From positions 930,001-994,000 of the forward strand of contig NZ_CP019508.1 of assembly GCF_002002865.1 (NCBI RefSeq): a stretch of DNA of 64,000 nucleotides. The letters run 5' to 3'. Under the pieces are notes generated by a model. That model did no database searches. It was not told where the DNA came from and saw only the letters and a list, made by a program, of their open reading frames with translations. The translations under genes and the position numbers were made by a program. Below, one piece after another: positions 18,540-27,807 of the stretch (the stretch's first letter is position 1; each line of letters begins with the position of its first letter). This DNA comes from Brevundimonas sp. LM2. Its GTDB lineage: Bacteria; Pseudomonadota; Alphaproteobacteria; Caulobacterales; Caulobacteraceae.

Positions 18540-19853
18540 ATGACCGACACACCGTCGAACAGGGTCGAACCCGTTTCGATCACGGCCCCGCCCCCGGGCA
18601 AATACCGCTGGGTGGTGGTGTGGCTGCTGTTCGCGGCCATGGTCATCAACTACGTCGACCGTCAGGCGCTGGGGGTGCTGAAGCCCACCCTGATGGACGA
18701 GTTCGGCTGGACCGAGACCAACTATGCCGACATCGTCTTCTGGTTTCAGGCCTCCTATGCCGTCTCCTATCTGATCTGGGGCCGGCTGGTGGACCGCATC
18801 GGGGCCCGCTGGGGCTTCGGCCTGGCCTTCATCATCTGGCAGCTGGCCTTCATCGCCCACGCCGGCATCCGCAGCCTGAACACCGCCATCTTCGCGCGCG
18901 TGGCGCTGGGCGTGGGCGAGGGGGGCGGCTTCCCGGCCGGCATCAAGGCCGTGACCGAGTGGTTCCCCAAGAAGGAACGCGCCTTCGCCGTCGGCATCTT
19001 CAACGCCGGCACCAACATCGGGGCGATCATCACCCCGCTGCTGATCCCCTTCATCGCCTCGATCTGGCTGGGCACGGTCGATGAGCCCAACTGGCGCATG
19101 GCCCTGATCATCACCGGCGTGCTCGGCTTCATCTGGGTGCCGATCTGGTTCGCGGTCTACAAGCGCCCGGGCGAGCACAAGAAGGTCACCCCGGCCGAGC
19201 TGAACTGGATCGCCCAGGACGCCCCCGACCCGGCCCACAAGATCGGCTGGCTGAAACTGCTGACGGTGCGCGAGACCTGGGCCTATGCGCTCGGCAAGTT
19301 CCTGATCGATCCGATCTGGTGGTTCTTCCTGTTCTGGCTGCCGGGCTTCCTGCAGCAGACCTACGACCTGAACATCCTGACCTTCGGCCCGCCCCTGATC
19401 GCCATCTATCTGCTCAGCGACGTGGGCTCCGTCGGCGGCGGCTGGCTGTCCAGCCAGTTCCTGAAGCGGGGCATGAGCCTGAACAAGGCGCGCAAGCTGA
19501 CCATGCTGATCTGCGCCCTGGCCGTGACGCCGGTCGCCTTCGCCGGCATGGCCGACAACCTGTGGGTCGCGGTCCTGATCATCGGCATCGCCACGGCGGC
19601 GCACCAGGGTTTCTCGGCCAATCTGTACGCCATGCCGGGGGACGTCTTCCCGCGCTCGGCGGTCGGATCGGTCGTCGGCATCGGCGGCATGATCGGCGGC
19701 TTCGGCGGCATGGCCATGGCCAAATACGCCGGCTATGTGCTGGACCAGATCGGCAGCTACACCCCGATCTTCGTGGTCGCCGCCTCGGCCTATCTGGTGG
19801 CCCTGCTGGTCATCCACATCCTCACGCCGAACTACGCCCCCGCCAAGGTCTGA
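18540..19853 (+). CDS. exuT: MFS hexuronate transporter (ExuT/ACS family)
   Basis: 437 aa inner-membrane symporter with about 12 predicted helices. Seen: INYVDRQALGVLKP in helix 1, GRLVDRIGARWG in the 2-3 loop, and GVGEGGGFPAGIKAVTEWFPKKERAFAVGIFNAGTNIGA split over helices 4-5, all typical of anion:cation symporters for hexuronates. It follows the hydratase gene by 74 bases. Likely imports galacturonate or short unsaturated uronides produced by the pectate lyase. Confidence 0.88.
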   Translation: MTDTPSNRVEPVSITAPPPGKYRWVVVWLLFAAMVINYVDRQALGVLKPTLMDEFGWTETNYADIVFWFQASYAVSYLIWGRLVDRIGARWGFGLAFIIWQLAFIAHAGIRSLNTAIFARVALGVGEGGGFPAGIKAVTEWFPKKERAFAVGIFNAGTNIGAIITPLLIPFIASIWLGTVDEPNWRMALIITGVLGFIWVPIWFAVYKRPGEHKKVTPAELNWIAQDAPDPAHKIGWLKLLTVRETWAYALGKFLIDPIWWFFLFWLPGFLQQTYDLNILTFGPPLIAIYLLSDVGSVGGGWLSSQFLKRGMSLNKARKLTMLICALAVTPVAFAGMADNLWVAVLIIGIATAAHQGFSANLYAMPGDVFPRSAVGSVVGIGGMIGGFGGMAMAKYAGYVLDQIGSYTPIFVVAASAYLVALLVIHILTPNYAPAKV

Positions 19854-19920
19854 CGCCCGGGCTGGACGCGCGGGGGCCGGAGTCGCCATAGAAGCGCCTC
19901 TCGCCGTCCCGGAGTGTGCC

Positions 19921-21375
19921 TTGACCCAGACCTTCCCTATCCCCTCGCCGGCCGACTGGCGCGCGGAGGCCGAGAAGGCGCTGAAGGGCCGGCCGGTCGA
20001 GGGGCTCGTGCATCTGGACGTCGACCACCTGACCACCCGGCCCCTGTACGGCCGGGCCAATGCGACCGAGGCCGTGTTCGCGCCCCGGGGCTCGGACGCC
20101 GACGGCCGGGCCTGGGACCTGCGCACCCAAGTCGAGGGCGACGATCCGGAGGCGGTCAATGCGGCCATGCTGGCGGACCTGGAGGGCGGAGCGGCCTCGG
20201 TGATCCTGTCCGGCGCGGTGCTGGCGGACTCCGAACCCCTGGGCCGGGCCCTGGCGGGGGTAGCGCTGGAGCTGGCCCCGGTCGGTCTGGATGCGGGCCT
20301 GGACGGGGCGGACGCCGCCAATGCCCTGGCGGTGGCGGCCAAGGGCGCGCCGCGGGCGAAGCTGATGTTCCATCTGGATCCGCTGACCGCCTTCGCCGCC
20401 GCCGGCGGATCGCCGCGCGCGATCGAGGACCATGTCGGCCTGGCCGCCAACACCGCCGCGCGGCACGCCGGGGCCTATCCGGAGGCGAGCTTCTTCCTGG
20501 CCACCGGCCGCGCTGCGCATGAAGCCGGGGGATCGGCGGGCCAGGAGCTGGGCTTCGCCGCCGCGTCTGCCGCCACCTATCTGAAGGCGGCGGTCGAGGC
20601 CGGGCTGCCGATCGAGCGGGCCCTGGCCGGGACGGTGCTGGGGGTCAGCGTCGATGCCGAATATTTCGACAGCATGGCCAAGGTGCGGGCCCTGCGGCTG
20701 ATCTGGCGGTCGATCAGCCGGGCCTTCGGGCATGAGGCCCCGGCGCGGATCGAGGCACGGTCGTCGCGCCGGATGCTGGCGGCCAAGGACGCCTGGCCCA
20801 ATCTGCTGCGGCTGACGGCGGCCGGGTTCGCCGGGGCCGTGGGCGGGGCGGACGCCGTGGTTCTGGACGGGTTCAGCCGGGCCATCGGGCGGCCGGACGC
20901 CTTCGCACGGCGGGCGGCCCGGAACACCCAGCTGGTGCTGATGGAGGAGGCGCACATTGGCCGCGTGGCCGATCCGGCGGCCGGGTCCTGGTACCTGGAT
21001 CACCGCACCCGTGATCTGGCCGAGGCGGGCTGGGCCGAGTTCCAGCGCATCGAGCGCGAAGGCGGCCTCGTCGCCTCCCTGCGCGGTGGCGGGCTGCAGT
21101 CCCGGATCGTGGCGGCGCGTGCGGCGGGCAAGGCTGCCCTCGCCGACGGCGGGGGGCAGATGGTGGGGGTGACGAAGTTCGTGGACGCCGAGGCGCGGCC
21201 GGTGGCGGTCGAGACGGGGGCCGCTGCGATCGCGGACTGTGGCGGGGACCGGTGTCCGCCCCTGCCACCGATCCGCTGGGCCGAGGCCTTCGAAGATGGA
21301 GCGCGGACCTCCAGGTCCGCATCGGGCGACCAGGCGGACCTGGAGGTCCGCGCTCCTAAGGAAGCGAGCCAGTGA
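19921..21375 (+). CDS. mutA: Methylmalonyl-CoA mutase small (beta) subunit
   Basis: About 484 aa from TTG 19921, preferred because GGAG lies six bases upstream and the family N-terminus ([17 protein letters not shown]) follows at once. It has the TIM-barrel half of MutA ([35 protein letters not shown]) but lacks the cobalamin-binding motif, as expected for the structural subunit. The C-terminal 30 residues are encoded by a palindromic repeat (21298-21356). It overlaps mutB by GTGA. Confidence 0.88.
   Translation: MTQTFPIPSPADWRAEAEKALKGRPVEGLVHLDVDHLTTRPLYGRANATEAVFAPRGSDADGRAWDLRTQVEGDDPEAVNAAMLADLEGGAASVILSGAVLADSEPLGRALAGVALELAPVGLDAGLDGADAANALAVAAKGAPRAKLMFHLDPLTAFAAAGGSPRAIEDHVGLAANTAARHAGAYPEASFFLATGRAAHEAGGSAGQELGFAAASAATYLKAAVEAGLPIERALAGTVLGVSVDAEYFDSMAKVRALRLIWRSISRAFGHEAPARIEARSSRRMLAAKDAWPNLLRLTAAGFAGAVGGADAVVLDGFSRAIGRPDAFARRAARNTQLVLMEEAHIGRVADPAAGSWYLDHRTRDLAEAGWAEFQRIEREGGLVASLRGGGLQSRIVAARAAGKAALADGGGQMVGVTKFVDAEARPVAVETGAAAIADCGGDRCPPLPPIRWAEAFEDGARTSRSASGDQADLEVRAPKEASQ
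21298..21356. repeat. Perfect 23-bp inverted repeat inside the mutA 3' end
   Basis: Bases 21298-21320 and 21334-21356 are exact reverse complements with a 13-base loop. Each arm contains its own small dyad GGACCT-CC-AGGTCC. The element is read in frame as part of MutA (...[10 protein letters not shown]...DLEVRAP...). Confidence 0.85.
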
Positions 21376-23519
21376 CCGATCGCCCCGATTTCACCAAGGC
21401 CCCCCTGGACCTGTCCCCGCTGGCCGACCGGCCCGGCCGCGCGCCCATCCGCACGCCCGAAGGCATCGACATCGCCGCCGCCTATGGGCCCGAGGCCGTC
21501 GCCGACCTCGACTTCACCGACGGCCTGCCGGGCTTCGCTCCGTTCGTGCGCGGGCCCTATCCGACCATGTATGCGTCCAACCCCTGGACCATCCGCCAGT
21601 ATGCCGGCTTCTCGACCGCAGAAGCCTCGAACGCCTTCTATCGGCGCAATCTGGCGGCTGGGCAGAAGGGGCTGTCGATCGCCTTCGATCTGGCAACGCA
21701 TCGGGGCTACGACTCGGACCATCCGCGGGTGGCGGGCGACGTCGGCATGGCGGGGGTCGCGATCGATTCCATCCTGGACATGCGGACCCTGTTCGACGGC
21801 ATCCCGCTGGACCAGATGTCGGTGTCGATGACCATGAACGGCGCGGTCCTGCCGATCCTGGCCCTGTATGTCGTGGCGGCCGAGGAGCAGGGCGTGGCGC
21901 ACGCCGCCCTGACCGGGACCATCCAGAACGACATCCTGAAGGAGTTCATGGTCCGCAACACCTACATCTATCCGCCCGGGCCCTCGATGCGGATCATCGC
22001 CGACATCTTCGCCTGGACGGCGCAGGAGACGCCGAAGTTCAACTCCATCTCGATCAGCGGCTATCACATGCAGGAGGCGGGTGCCTCGGCCGATCTGGAG
22101 CTGGCCTACACCCTGTCCGACGGACTGGAATACATCCGGGCCGGCGTCGCGGCGGGCATGGACGTCGACCGGTTCGCGCCGCGCCTGAGCTTCTTCTGGG
22201 CCATCGGCATGGACTATTTCATGGAGGTGGCCAAGCTCCGCGCCGGCCGCCTGCTGTGGGCCGAGGCCGTGCAGGCCGAGTTCGCCCCAAAGGATCCGCG
22301 CAGCCTGTCGCTGCGGGCCCACTGCCAGACCTCGGGCTGGTCGCTGGCGGCCCAGGACGTGTTCAACAACGTGCCCCGCACCATGGTCGAGGCCATGGCG
22401 GCGGCGGGTGGTCAGACCCAGTCGCTGCACACCAATTCGCTGGACGAGGCCCTGGCCCTGCCGACCGACTTCTCGGCCCGGATCGCGCGCAACACCCAGC
22501 TGCTGCTGCAGCTGGAGACCGGCCTGACCAAGGTGATCGACCCCTGGGGCGGCAGCTTCTTCGTCGAGCGGCTGACGCATGAGCTGGCCGAGCGGGCCCG
22601 GGCCCACATGGCCGAGGTGCGGACCCTGGGCGGCATGGCGGCGGCGATCGAGGCGGGCGTGCCCAAGCTGCGGATCGAGGAGGCGGCGGCCCGCACCCAG
22701 GCGCGGATCGACACCGGACAGCAGACCGTCGTCGGGGTGAATCGCTATCTGAACAATACGCCCGACGACATCCCGGTGATGAAGGTCGACAACGCGGCGG
22801 TTCTGGCGGCCCAGATCGACAAGCTGAAGCGGCTGCGGGCCGAACGGGACGAGACGGCGGTGCAGGCGGCGCTCAACGCCCTGACCGAGGGGGCGAAGGG
22901 GTCCGAGAACCTGCTGGAGCTGTGCGTCCGGGCCGGGCGGGCCCATGCCACGGTCGGGGAGATGTCGGACGCGCTCGAGGCCGCCTTCGGCCGGCATGTG
23001 GCGACGGTCCAGACGGTGTCGGGCGTCTATGCCAAGGAAGCGGGGGCCAACCCGAAGACCAGCCGGGCGCGCGACATGGTCGCCGCCTTCGTCGAGAACG
23101 ACGGCGGCCCGCCGCGCATCCTGATCGCCAAACTGGGTCAGGACGGCCACGACCGGGGCCAGAAGGTGGTGGCGACGGCCTATGGCGACCTGGGGCTGGA
23201 CGCCGTGGCCGGGCCGCTGTTCCAGACCCCGGCCGAGGCGGCGCGGGACGCGGTGGCCAACAACGTCCATGTCGTGGGCGCGTCGTCGCTGGCGGCCGGG
23301 CACCTGACCCTCGTGCCGGAGCTGAAGGCCGAGCTGGCGAAGCTGGGGCGACCGGACATCATGATCACGGTGGGCGGGGTGATCCCGCCCGGTGATGTGC
23401 AGACCCTAATCGACCTGGGCGCGGCGGCGGTCTATCCGCCCGGATCGGTCATCGCCGAGACGGCCATCGACCTGATCGAGAAGCTGAACCAGCGGCTGGG
23501 CTACGCCCAGAAGGCGTGA
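21372..23519 (+). CDS. mutB: Methylmalonyl-CoA mutase large (alpha) subunit, B12-dependent
   Basis: 715 aa catalytic subunit that converts (R)-methylmalonyl-CoA to succinyl-CoA in propionate, odd-chain and branched-chain catabolism. Substrate-barrel motifs: [34 protein letters not shown] and RNTQLLLQ. The cobalamin domain has DGHDRG (D-x-H-x-x-G) at about residues 591-596, then the GASSLAAGH and GGVIPPGD segments. The GTG start overlaps the mutA stop. Operon with mutA; no riboswitch was seen upstream. Confidence 0.96.
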   Translation: MTDRPDFTKAPLDLSPLADRPGRAPIRTPEGIDIAAAYGPEAVADLDFTDGLPGFAPFVRGPYPTMYASNPWTIRQYAGFSTAEASNAFYRRNLAAGQKGLSIAFDLATHRGYDSDHPRVAGDVGMAGVAIDSILDMRTLFDGIPLDQMSVSMTMNGAVLPILALYVVAAEEQGVAHAALTGTIQNDILKEFMVRNTYIYPPGPSMRIIADIFAWTAQETPKFNSISISGYHMQEAGASADLELAYTLSDGLEYIRAGVAAGMDVDRFAPRLSFFWAIGMDYFMEVAKLRAGRLLWAEAVQAEFAPKDPRSLSLRAHCQTSGWSLAAQDVFNNVPRTMVEAMAAAGGQTQSLHTNSLDEALALPTDFSARIARNTQLLLQLETGLTKVIDPWGGSFFVERLTHELAERARAHMAEVRTLGGMAAAIEAGVPKLRIEEAAARTQARIDTGQQTVVGVNRYLNNTPDDIPVMKVDNAAVLAAQIDKLKRLRAERDETAVQAALNALTEGAKGSENLLELCVRAGRAHATVGEMSDALEAAFGRHVATVQTVSGVYAKEAGANPKTSRARDMVAAFVENDGGPPRILIAKLGQDGHDRGQKVVATAYGDLGLDAVAGPLFQTPAEAARDAVANNVHVVGASSLAAGHLTLVPELKAELAKLGRPDIMITVGGVIPPGDVQTLIDLGAAAVYPPGSVIAETAIDLIEKLNQRLGYAQKA

Positions 23520-23522
23520 GGC

Positions 23523-23939
23523 TCAGGGCCGGTCCCGCGAGGGGAGGGCCTCCACCTCGGCCGGAGTCAGCATGCGGGTGATCCGCGCGCGACAGGCGAC
23601 GTTCACCAGATCGCTGCCGTCATTGGGGATGCGGACCCGATCGCCGATGCACAGCCGGCTGGATCCGCCCTGCTCGGGGCCGATCTGGATGGCGTTGGCG
23701 CGCTCCAGGTCGCAGCCGCCGAAGGATTGAAGTTCGAAGACGTCGCGGTTCAGGACCCGAAGATAGATCCGCTCGTCCTGCCCCTGCCGGAAGTTGGTAA
23801 CCTGGCTCTGACTGAAACATTGACGCGCGGCGGGGGACGCCGCGCCGGAGGAGGCGACCCTGCCCGCATCCACCGGCGCGCAGGCGGTCGTGGCGATCGT
23901 GAATACGGCCAGAACCGGCAGGGACAGGCGGAAGCGCAT
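23523..23939 (-). CDS. DUF6491-like small lipoprotein
   Basis: 138 aa. The signal peptide MRFRLSLPVLAVFTIATTAC ends in a lipobox-like Cys20. The mature part has paired cysteines (ARQCFSQSQV, FGGCDLERAN, RLCIGDRVRI) and a beta-rich pattern, resembling the DUF6491 family common in Caulobacterales. It is convergent with mutB (3-base gap). Likely periplasmic and membrane-anchored; function unknown. Confidence 0.6.
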   Translation of the reverse strand: MRFRLSLPVLAVFTIATTACAPVDAGRVASSGAASPAARQCFSQSQVTNFRQGQDERIYLRVLNRDVFELQSFGGCDLERANAIQIGPEQGGSSRLCIGDRVRIPNDGSDLVNVACRARITRMLTPAEVEALPSRDRP

Positions 23940-23968
23940 CGGTTGATCTCCTCGGACCTGGGAAGGTC

Positions 23969-25738
23969 CTACGCCGGGCGAGGTTCCACAAGAGGGCGCA
24001 GGGCCGGTCGCGCCGGGTCCAGGGACCGGGCCAGCGTCGCCGGGAGCGGCGAGGGGCGAGCCAGCACCAGCGCCACCAGATGCTCGGCCAGCAGGGGGGC
24101 CAGGCAGAAGCCGCGCGAGCCCAACCCGCCCAGGACGAACAGTCCGGACCGGTCGGGCACCGCGCCGCAGACGGGCAGGCGATCACGCGTCGTGGCCCGG
24201 ATTGCGGCGCGCGCGCCCAGGCGGTCGGGATCGATCGCGGCGGCGCGGTCCGGAAAGCGGCTGGCCAGGGTCTCCAGATTGCGCGCCGTGTCCTCTGCCC
24301 GGACGTCGGTCGCGGTGCCTCCGCGCTGATGGGTCGCCCCGAACAGGAAGCCGTCCGGCGTCGGGGCGACGTAGCCGCCCCAGGCGGTCGCGGGCGCCGG
24401 CGCGCCAACGACCCAGTCCGCCTGACCTCGAACCGGGGCGATGGCCAGGTCGGGGGCCAGCCGTGCCGTGTCCGGCCCGGCGCACAGGATCACGGCGTCG
24501 ACCTGCACCAGGACCGCGCCCGCCGCGTCGCGCAGTCGCCAGCCGTCGGACGAGGCTTCGAGGGCGGCAACCGTTTCGTTGTGGACCGCCGCCCGGGCCA
24601 GCCCCTGCGCCAGGATGCGCAGCGGGGCGACCGTCAGGGCGTCACGCATGAACAGAGCGCCGTCCGGCTGGATCTGCATCGCGCCATCGGGCCAGACCGG
24701 TTGATCGGCGATGCGGGCGAAGCGGGCGCTGTCGCGGTCGGACCTGGGTTTCTGCATGACGCCCCGTCCCAGCACGGCCTCGGGGACCGCGGAATACACG
24801 GCGCCGGCGCGTTCCAGGGCCTGGGCGAACAGGGCGGAAATGGCCGCGTCGCCCAGATCGAAGCGGGGCGTGACCAGGGCGGCGGGAAAGCCCGAGGCCC
24901 CATGCCCCAGCCCCGCGCCCTCGAACACCGCCGCCGCGATGCCCTGGGCGGCCAGGGCGCGCGCGACCGAGGCCCCGGCGATCCCGGCCCCGATCACCGC
25001 GACCCGGGGCGGCGGCGTCTCTGCTGCCGCGATGCTCGGAAGCCGGGCTTCCAGCCGCTGGCGCTTGCGGCCGTGGCCCGGTCGCTTCTCGACCGCGAAG
25101 CCCCGCTCGCCCAAGCGACGCCGCACGTCGCCGGCGACGGTGAAGGTGGCGATTCGGGCCCCCGGCGCGGTGTGGGCCGCGATCTGGTCCATGACCGCCT
25201 CGGACCACATGTCCGGATTGGCGGCGGGGCTGAAGCCGTCCAGGAACCAGGCGTCGGCCCGCCCCGTCCACTGGGACAGGGCCCCGTCCACCGGGCCGAC
25301 GGCCAGATCCAGGGTGGCGCCGAAGCCCGGCAGGTCCAGCCGGTGGAAGCCCGGCGTGCCGGCGGGCCAGGCCGCGACCAGGACCTCCGTCGCCTCGGCG
25401 ATCTCGGGCCAGCGCGCGAGCGCACGGCGGGCCTCGTCGGCTCTCAGGGGAAAGCCCTCGACGGAGAAGAGCGACAGATGCGCGCCCGGCGACCGGGTTC
25501 TTTGCCAAAGCTCCAGCGCCGCGGCGATGTTCAACCCGGTCCCGAAGCCCAGCTCCGCGATGGTGAAATGGCGCCGATCCCGCCAGGCGCGCGGCAGGTC
25601 GCAGCCGTCCAGAAAGACGGCGCGGGTTTCCGCCAGACCGTCCTCGGCCGAAAAATAGACGTCGTCGAACCGCCCGGAGCGTGGCTCGTCGGCCTCGGTC
25701 CATACCAGTCTGGGATCGCGGTCAGCACCATCGTTCAT
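23969..25738 (-). CDS. mnmC: Bifunctional tRNA mnm5s2U34 biosynthesis protein MnmC
   Basis: 589 aa with two domains. The N-terminal AdoMet methyltransferase (MnmD) shows ELGFGTGLNIAAALE and FLDGFSPAANPDMWS. The C-terminal FAD oxidoreductase begins with VAVIGAGIAGASVARALA near residue 245 and ends with GLGSRGFCLAPLLAEHL. Together they convert cmnm5(s2)U to nm5 and then mnm5(s2)U at tRNA position 34. Both domains look complete. Confidence 0.93.
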   Translation of the reverse strand: MNDGADRDPRLVWTEADEPRSGRFDDVYFSAEDGLAETRAVFLDGCDLPRAWRDRRHFTIAELGFGTGLNIAAALELWQRTRSPGAHLSLFSVEGFPLRADEARRALARWPEIAEATEVLVAAWPAGTPGFHRLDLPGFGATLDLAVGPVDGALSQWTGRADAWFLDGFSPAANPDMWSEAVMDQIAAHTAPGARIATFTVAGDVRRRLGERGFAVEKRPGHGRKRQRLEARLPSIAAAETPPPRVAVIGAGIAGASVARALAAQGIAAAVFEGAGLGHGASGFPAALVTPRFDLGDAAISALFAQALERAGAVYSAVPEAVLGRGVMQKPRSDRDSARFARIADQPVWPDGAMQIQPDGALFMRDALTVAPLRILAQGLARAAVHNETVAALEASSDGWRLRDAAGAVLVQVDAVILCAGPDTARLAPDLAIAPVRGQADWVVGAPAPATAWGGYVAPTPDGFLFGATHQRGGTATDVRAEDTARNLETLASRFPDRAAAIDPDRLGARAAIRATTRDRLPVCGAVPDRSGLFVLGGLGSRGFCLAPLLAEHLVALVLARPSPLPATLARSLDPARPALRPLVEPRPA

Positions 25739-25795
25739 CGGCGTGGAGGTAGCGCGGGGGCGACCGCGACGCGAGCGGCGGCATCGCGCGCACGA

Positions 25796-25829
25796 AAAAA
25801 GGGGTCGCCCGCGGGCGACCCCTTTCCCC
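25796..25829 (-). terminator. Rho-independent terminator of the Ala-rich lipoprotein gene
   Basis: AAAGGGGTCGCCC GCGGGCGACCCCTTT forms an uninterrupted stem. On the minus strand it is followed by a run of seven T, right after the lipoprotein gene and before mnmC. Confidence 0.85.
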
Positions 25830-25861
25830 GGTCGGACCGAAGCCCGATCCGTCGTTCGACC

Positions 25862-26155
25862 TTAGTGGTCGGCTTTCTCGGCAGCGGCCGGTGCCATCGC
25901 GGCGTCGGCAGCCGGGGCGGCGGCAGGAGCCATCGCGCCATCGGCCGGGGCCATGGCGGCGGCGTCGGCGGCGGCACCGGCGGCAGCGGCGGCGTCGGTG
26001 GCGGCAGCGTCGGCGGTCGCGGCGGCGTCCGTGGCGGTGTCGGCAGCGGCGGTCGCGTCAGCGGCGGCGGCGTCGGCCTTGTCTTCGGCGGCGGGTTGGC
26101 AGGCGGCCAGGGCCAGAGCGGCGGCCGAGGCGGCAATCAGGGCTACGAAGCGCAT
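25862..26155 (-). CDS. Small Ala-rich low-complexity lipoprotein
   Basis: 97 aa. MRFVALIAASAAALALAACQPA is a type II signal peptide with Cys19 (read in two parts). The mature part is an almost pure Ala/Asp/Thr then Ala/Met/Pro sequence, so it is probably disordered. ATG 26155 is preferred since GGAAGGA lies about eight bases upstream; the frame stays open to 26239. Its own terminator follows. The lipobox AACQPA is shared with the next gene upstream. Function unknown. Confidence 0.65.
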   Translation of the reverse strand: MRFVALIAASAAALALAACQPAAEDKADAAAADATAAADTATDAAATADAAATDAAAAAGAAADAAAMAPADGAMAPAAAPAADAAMAPAAAEKADH

Positions 26156-26314
26156 TGGAGGTATCCTTCCCAGGGTTTGTGCGAGCTTTTTCGACCACTC
26201 GCTCCTCAGGAGATAACGGGATCGTGAGCAGCTCTGCAAGCGAAATCCTCACGGCTTCGTGATCGCTTCCCCGCGTGTCGGAAGACTCTCCCGGGCCGGG
26301 CAGATGCCCATGAC

Positions 26315-26344
26315 GAAGCCCGCGATCGTGCGATCGCGGGCTTC
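26315..26344 (-). terminator. Hairpin after the Thr/Gly/Met-rich lipoprotein gene
   Basis: GAAGCCCGCGATCG-TG-CGATCGCGGGCTTC is a perfect 14-bp stem just beyond the stop. The T-run is poor on either strand, so the terminator role is likely but not certain. Confidence 0.6.
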
Positions 26345-26361
26345 TCGATCAAGGCGAGCGC

Positions 26362-26730
26362 TTATTGCGCGGGCGGGGTGCTCGATCCGGTCGAGCCGGT
26401 CGAACCGGTCGTGTCCATCGCGCCGGAGCCGGGCGTCGCCGTACCGCCGCTGGCGCCTGGTGCGTTGGTGGCCCCGGCCGCGGTGCCCGGCGTCATGGTG
26501 CCGCCCGGGGTCATGCCGGGCGTGGCGTTGGTAGAGCCGCCGGGCATGGTTTCGGAGCTCATCTGGCCGGTCGTCGGGTTCATGGCGCTCGTGTCGCTGG
26601 TCGAGGGCGTGGGCATCGACGATTCCGCGGCGGTGCCGGTGGTGGCGGCCGTGTCTGCGTCGCTGGCGGGTTGGCAAGCCGCGAGGCCGAAGGCCGCGAT
26701 CGCAGTGACCGCGAGAAGGGTGGTTTTCAT
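26362..26730 (-). CDS. Small Thr/Gly/Met/Pro-rich low-complexity lipoprotein
   Basis: 122 aa. MKTTLLAVTAIAAFGLAACQPA is a lipoprotein signal with Cys19. The mature chain repeats motifs such as MTPGG, GTMTPGT, GSTGSTGS and has no predicted fold. Same lipobox and gene orientation as the neighbour at 25862, with a different composition. Envelope-associated, function unknown. Confidence 0.65.
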   Translation of the reverse strand: MKTTLLAVTAIAAFGLAACQPASDADTAATTGTAAESSMPTPSTSDTSAMNPTTGQMSSETMPGGSTNATPGMTPGGTMTPGTAAGATNAPGASGGTATPGSGAMDTTGSTGSTGSSTPPAQ

Positions 26731-26868
26731 GGCAGGCTCCCTGTTCCGATCGCTCGGCCCAGATGACCGCCCCTCATGGGGTTACGTGATCGTGATCCAC
26801 GGTGAACCGAAGACAGGATGCCTCGTTCCAAACCGGTTCCGAAAAAGAGCCGCTAAGCTTTGATTTCG

Positions 26869-27738
26869 TTAAGCTTCGCCGGGCGCGGCCGACAGGGCCT
26901 CTTCCATCTCGAGGAAGGAGGGCTGGGCCGCGGAGGGGATGTCGCCCCGGCCGATCTCGACCGAGATCTGAGCCGCGTTGCCGTGCAGGTGGGCGACCAG
27001 CACCGACTGGATGATCTTGTAGTAGGAGAATTCCTCGTCGACGATCGCCTGCAGCCGCGCGGCCAGTGGTCCGACCAGGCCATAGGCCAGGAAGACGCCC
27101 ATGAAGGTGCCGACCAGGGCGCCCCCGATCATGCCCCCCAGAACCTCCGGCGGCTCGGTGATCGAACCCATGGTCTTGATGACCCCCAGAACGGCCGCGA
27201 CGATGCCGAGCGCCGGCAGGGCGTCGGCCATGGCCTGAAGCGCGTGGGGGGCGCTGGCGGCCTCGTGGTGATGCTTTTCCAGCTGCTTTTCCATGGCGTC
27301 CTCGATCTGGTGAGGATCCTCCAGGTTCATCGTCATCATCCGCAGGGTGTCGCAGATGAAGTCGGTGGCGAAATGGTCCTTCAGCACCTTGGGATATTTC
27401 TGGAAGATGGTGCTCTCGGCGGGTTTTTCGATGTGGCTTTCCAGGGCGATGACGCCCTTGGATTTCATCGTCTTGGTCAGCTGGAACAGCAGCGACAGAA
27501 GGTCCTTGTAGTCCTGCTTCTTCCATTTCGGTCCGGCGAAGGACTTGCCCAGCCCGCCCAGGGCCGATTTCACCACCCCGACGCTGTTGGAGATCAGGAA
27601 GGCGGCGACGGCCGATCCGCCGATGGCCATGAACTCGTGCGGCGCCGCATGCAGGATGACCTCGAACTTGCCGCCCGCCAGGGCGTAGCTGCCGAACACC
27701 ATGCCGAACAGCATGACGATGCCGATGATCTGAAACAT
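26869..27738 (-). CDS. motA: Flagellar motor stator protein MotA
   Basis: 289 aa inner-membrane proton-channel subunit. Seen: two N-terminal helices (FQIIGIVMLFGMVFGSYALAGG split, and a second through AVAAFLISNSVG), a long cytoplasmic loop with charged KPAESTIFQKYPKVLKDHF, then ADALPALGIVAAVLGVIKTMG and GGALVGTFMGVFLAYGLVGP with the conserved prolines. No motB is adjacent, as in Caulobacter, where the two genes lie apart. Confidence 0.94.
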   Translation of the reverse strand: MFQIIGIVMLFGMVFGSYALAGGKFEVILHAAPHEFMAIGGSAVAAFLISNSVGVVKSALGGLGKSFAGPKWKKQDYKDLLSLLFQLTKTMKSKGVIALESHIEKPAESTIFQKYPKVLKDHFATDFICDTLRMMTMNLEDPHQIEDAMEKQLEKHHHEAASAPHALQAMADALPALGIVAAVLGVIKTMGSITEPPEVLGGMIGGALVGTFMGVFLAYGLVGPLAARLQAIVDEEFSYYKIIQSVLVAHLHGNAAQISVEIGRGDIPSAAQPSFLEMEEALSAAPGEA

Positions 27739-27807
27739 GAAGCGGCCCGACGTCCCCGAGGGTAGAGACGCAGACCTTGACGGTTAATGTTTAACGTCGC
27801 CTTGCGC

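Noticed and set aside
19854..19920. Cobalamin riboswitch before mutA
   Set aside because: The gap is too short and lacks the B12-box; the genes are closely packed after exuT.
26315..26344. Attenuator or small RNA
   Set aside because: It is a simple hairpin just after a stop codon; a terminator is the simpler reading.
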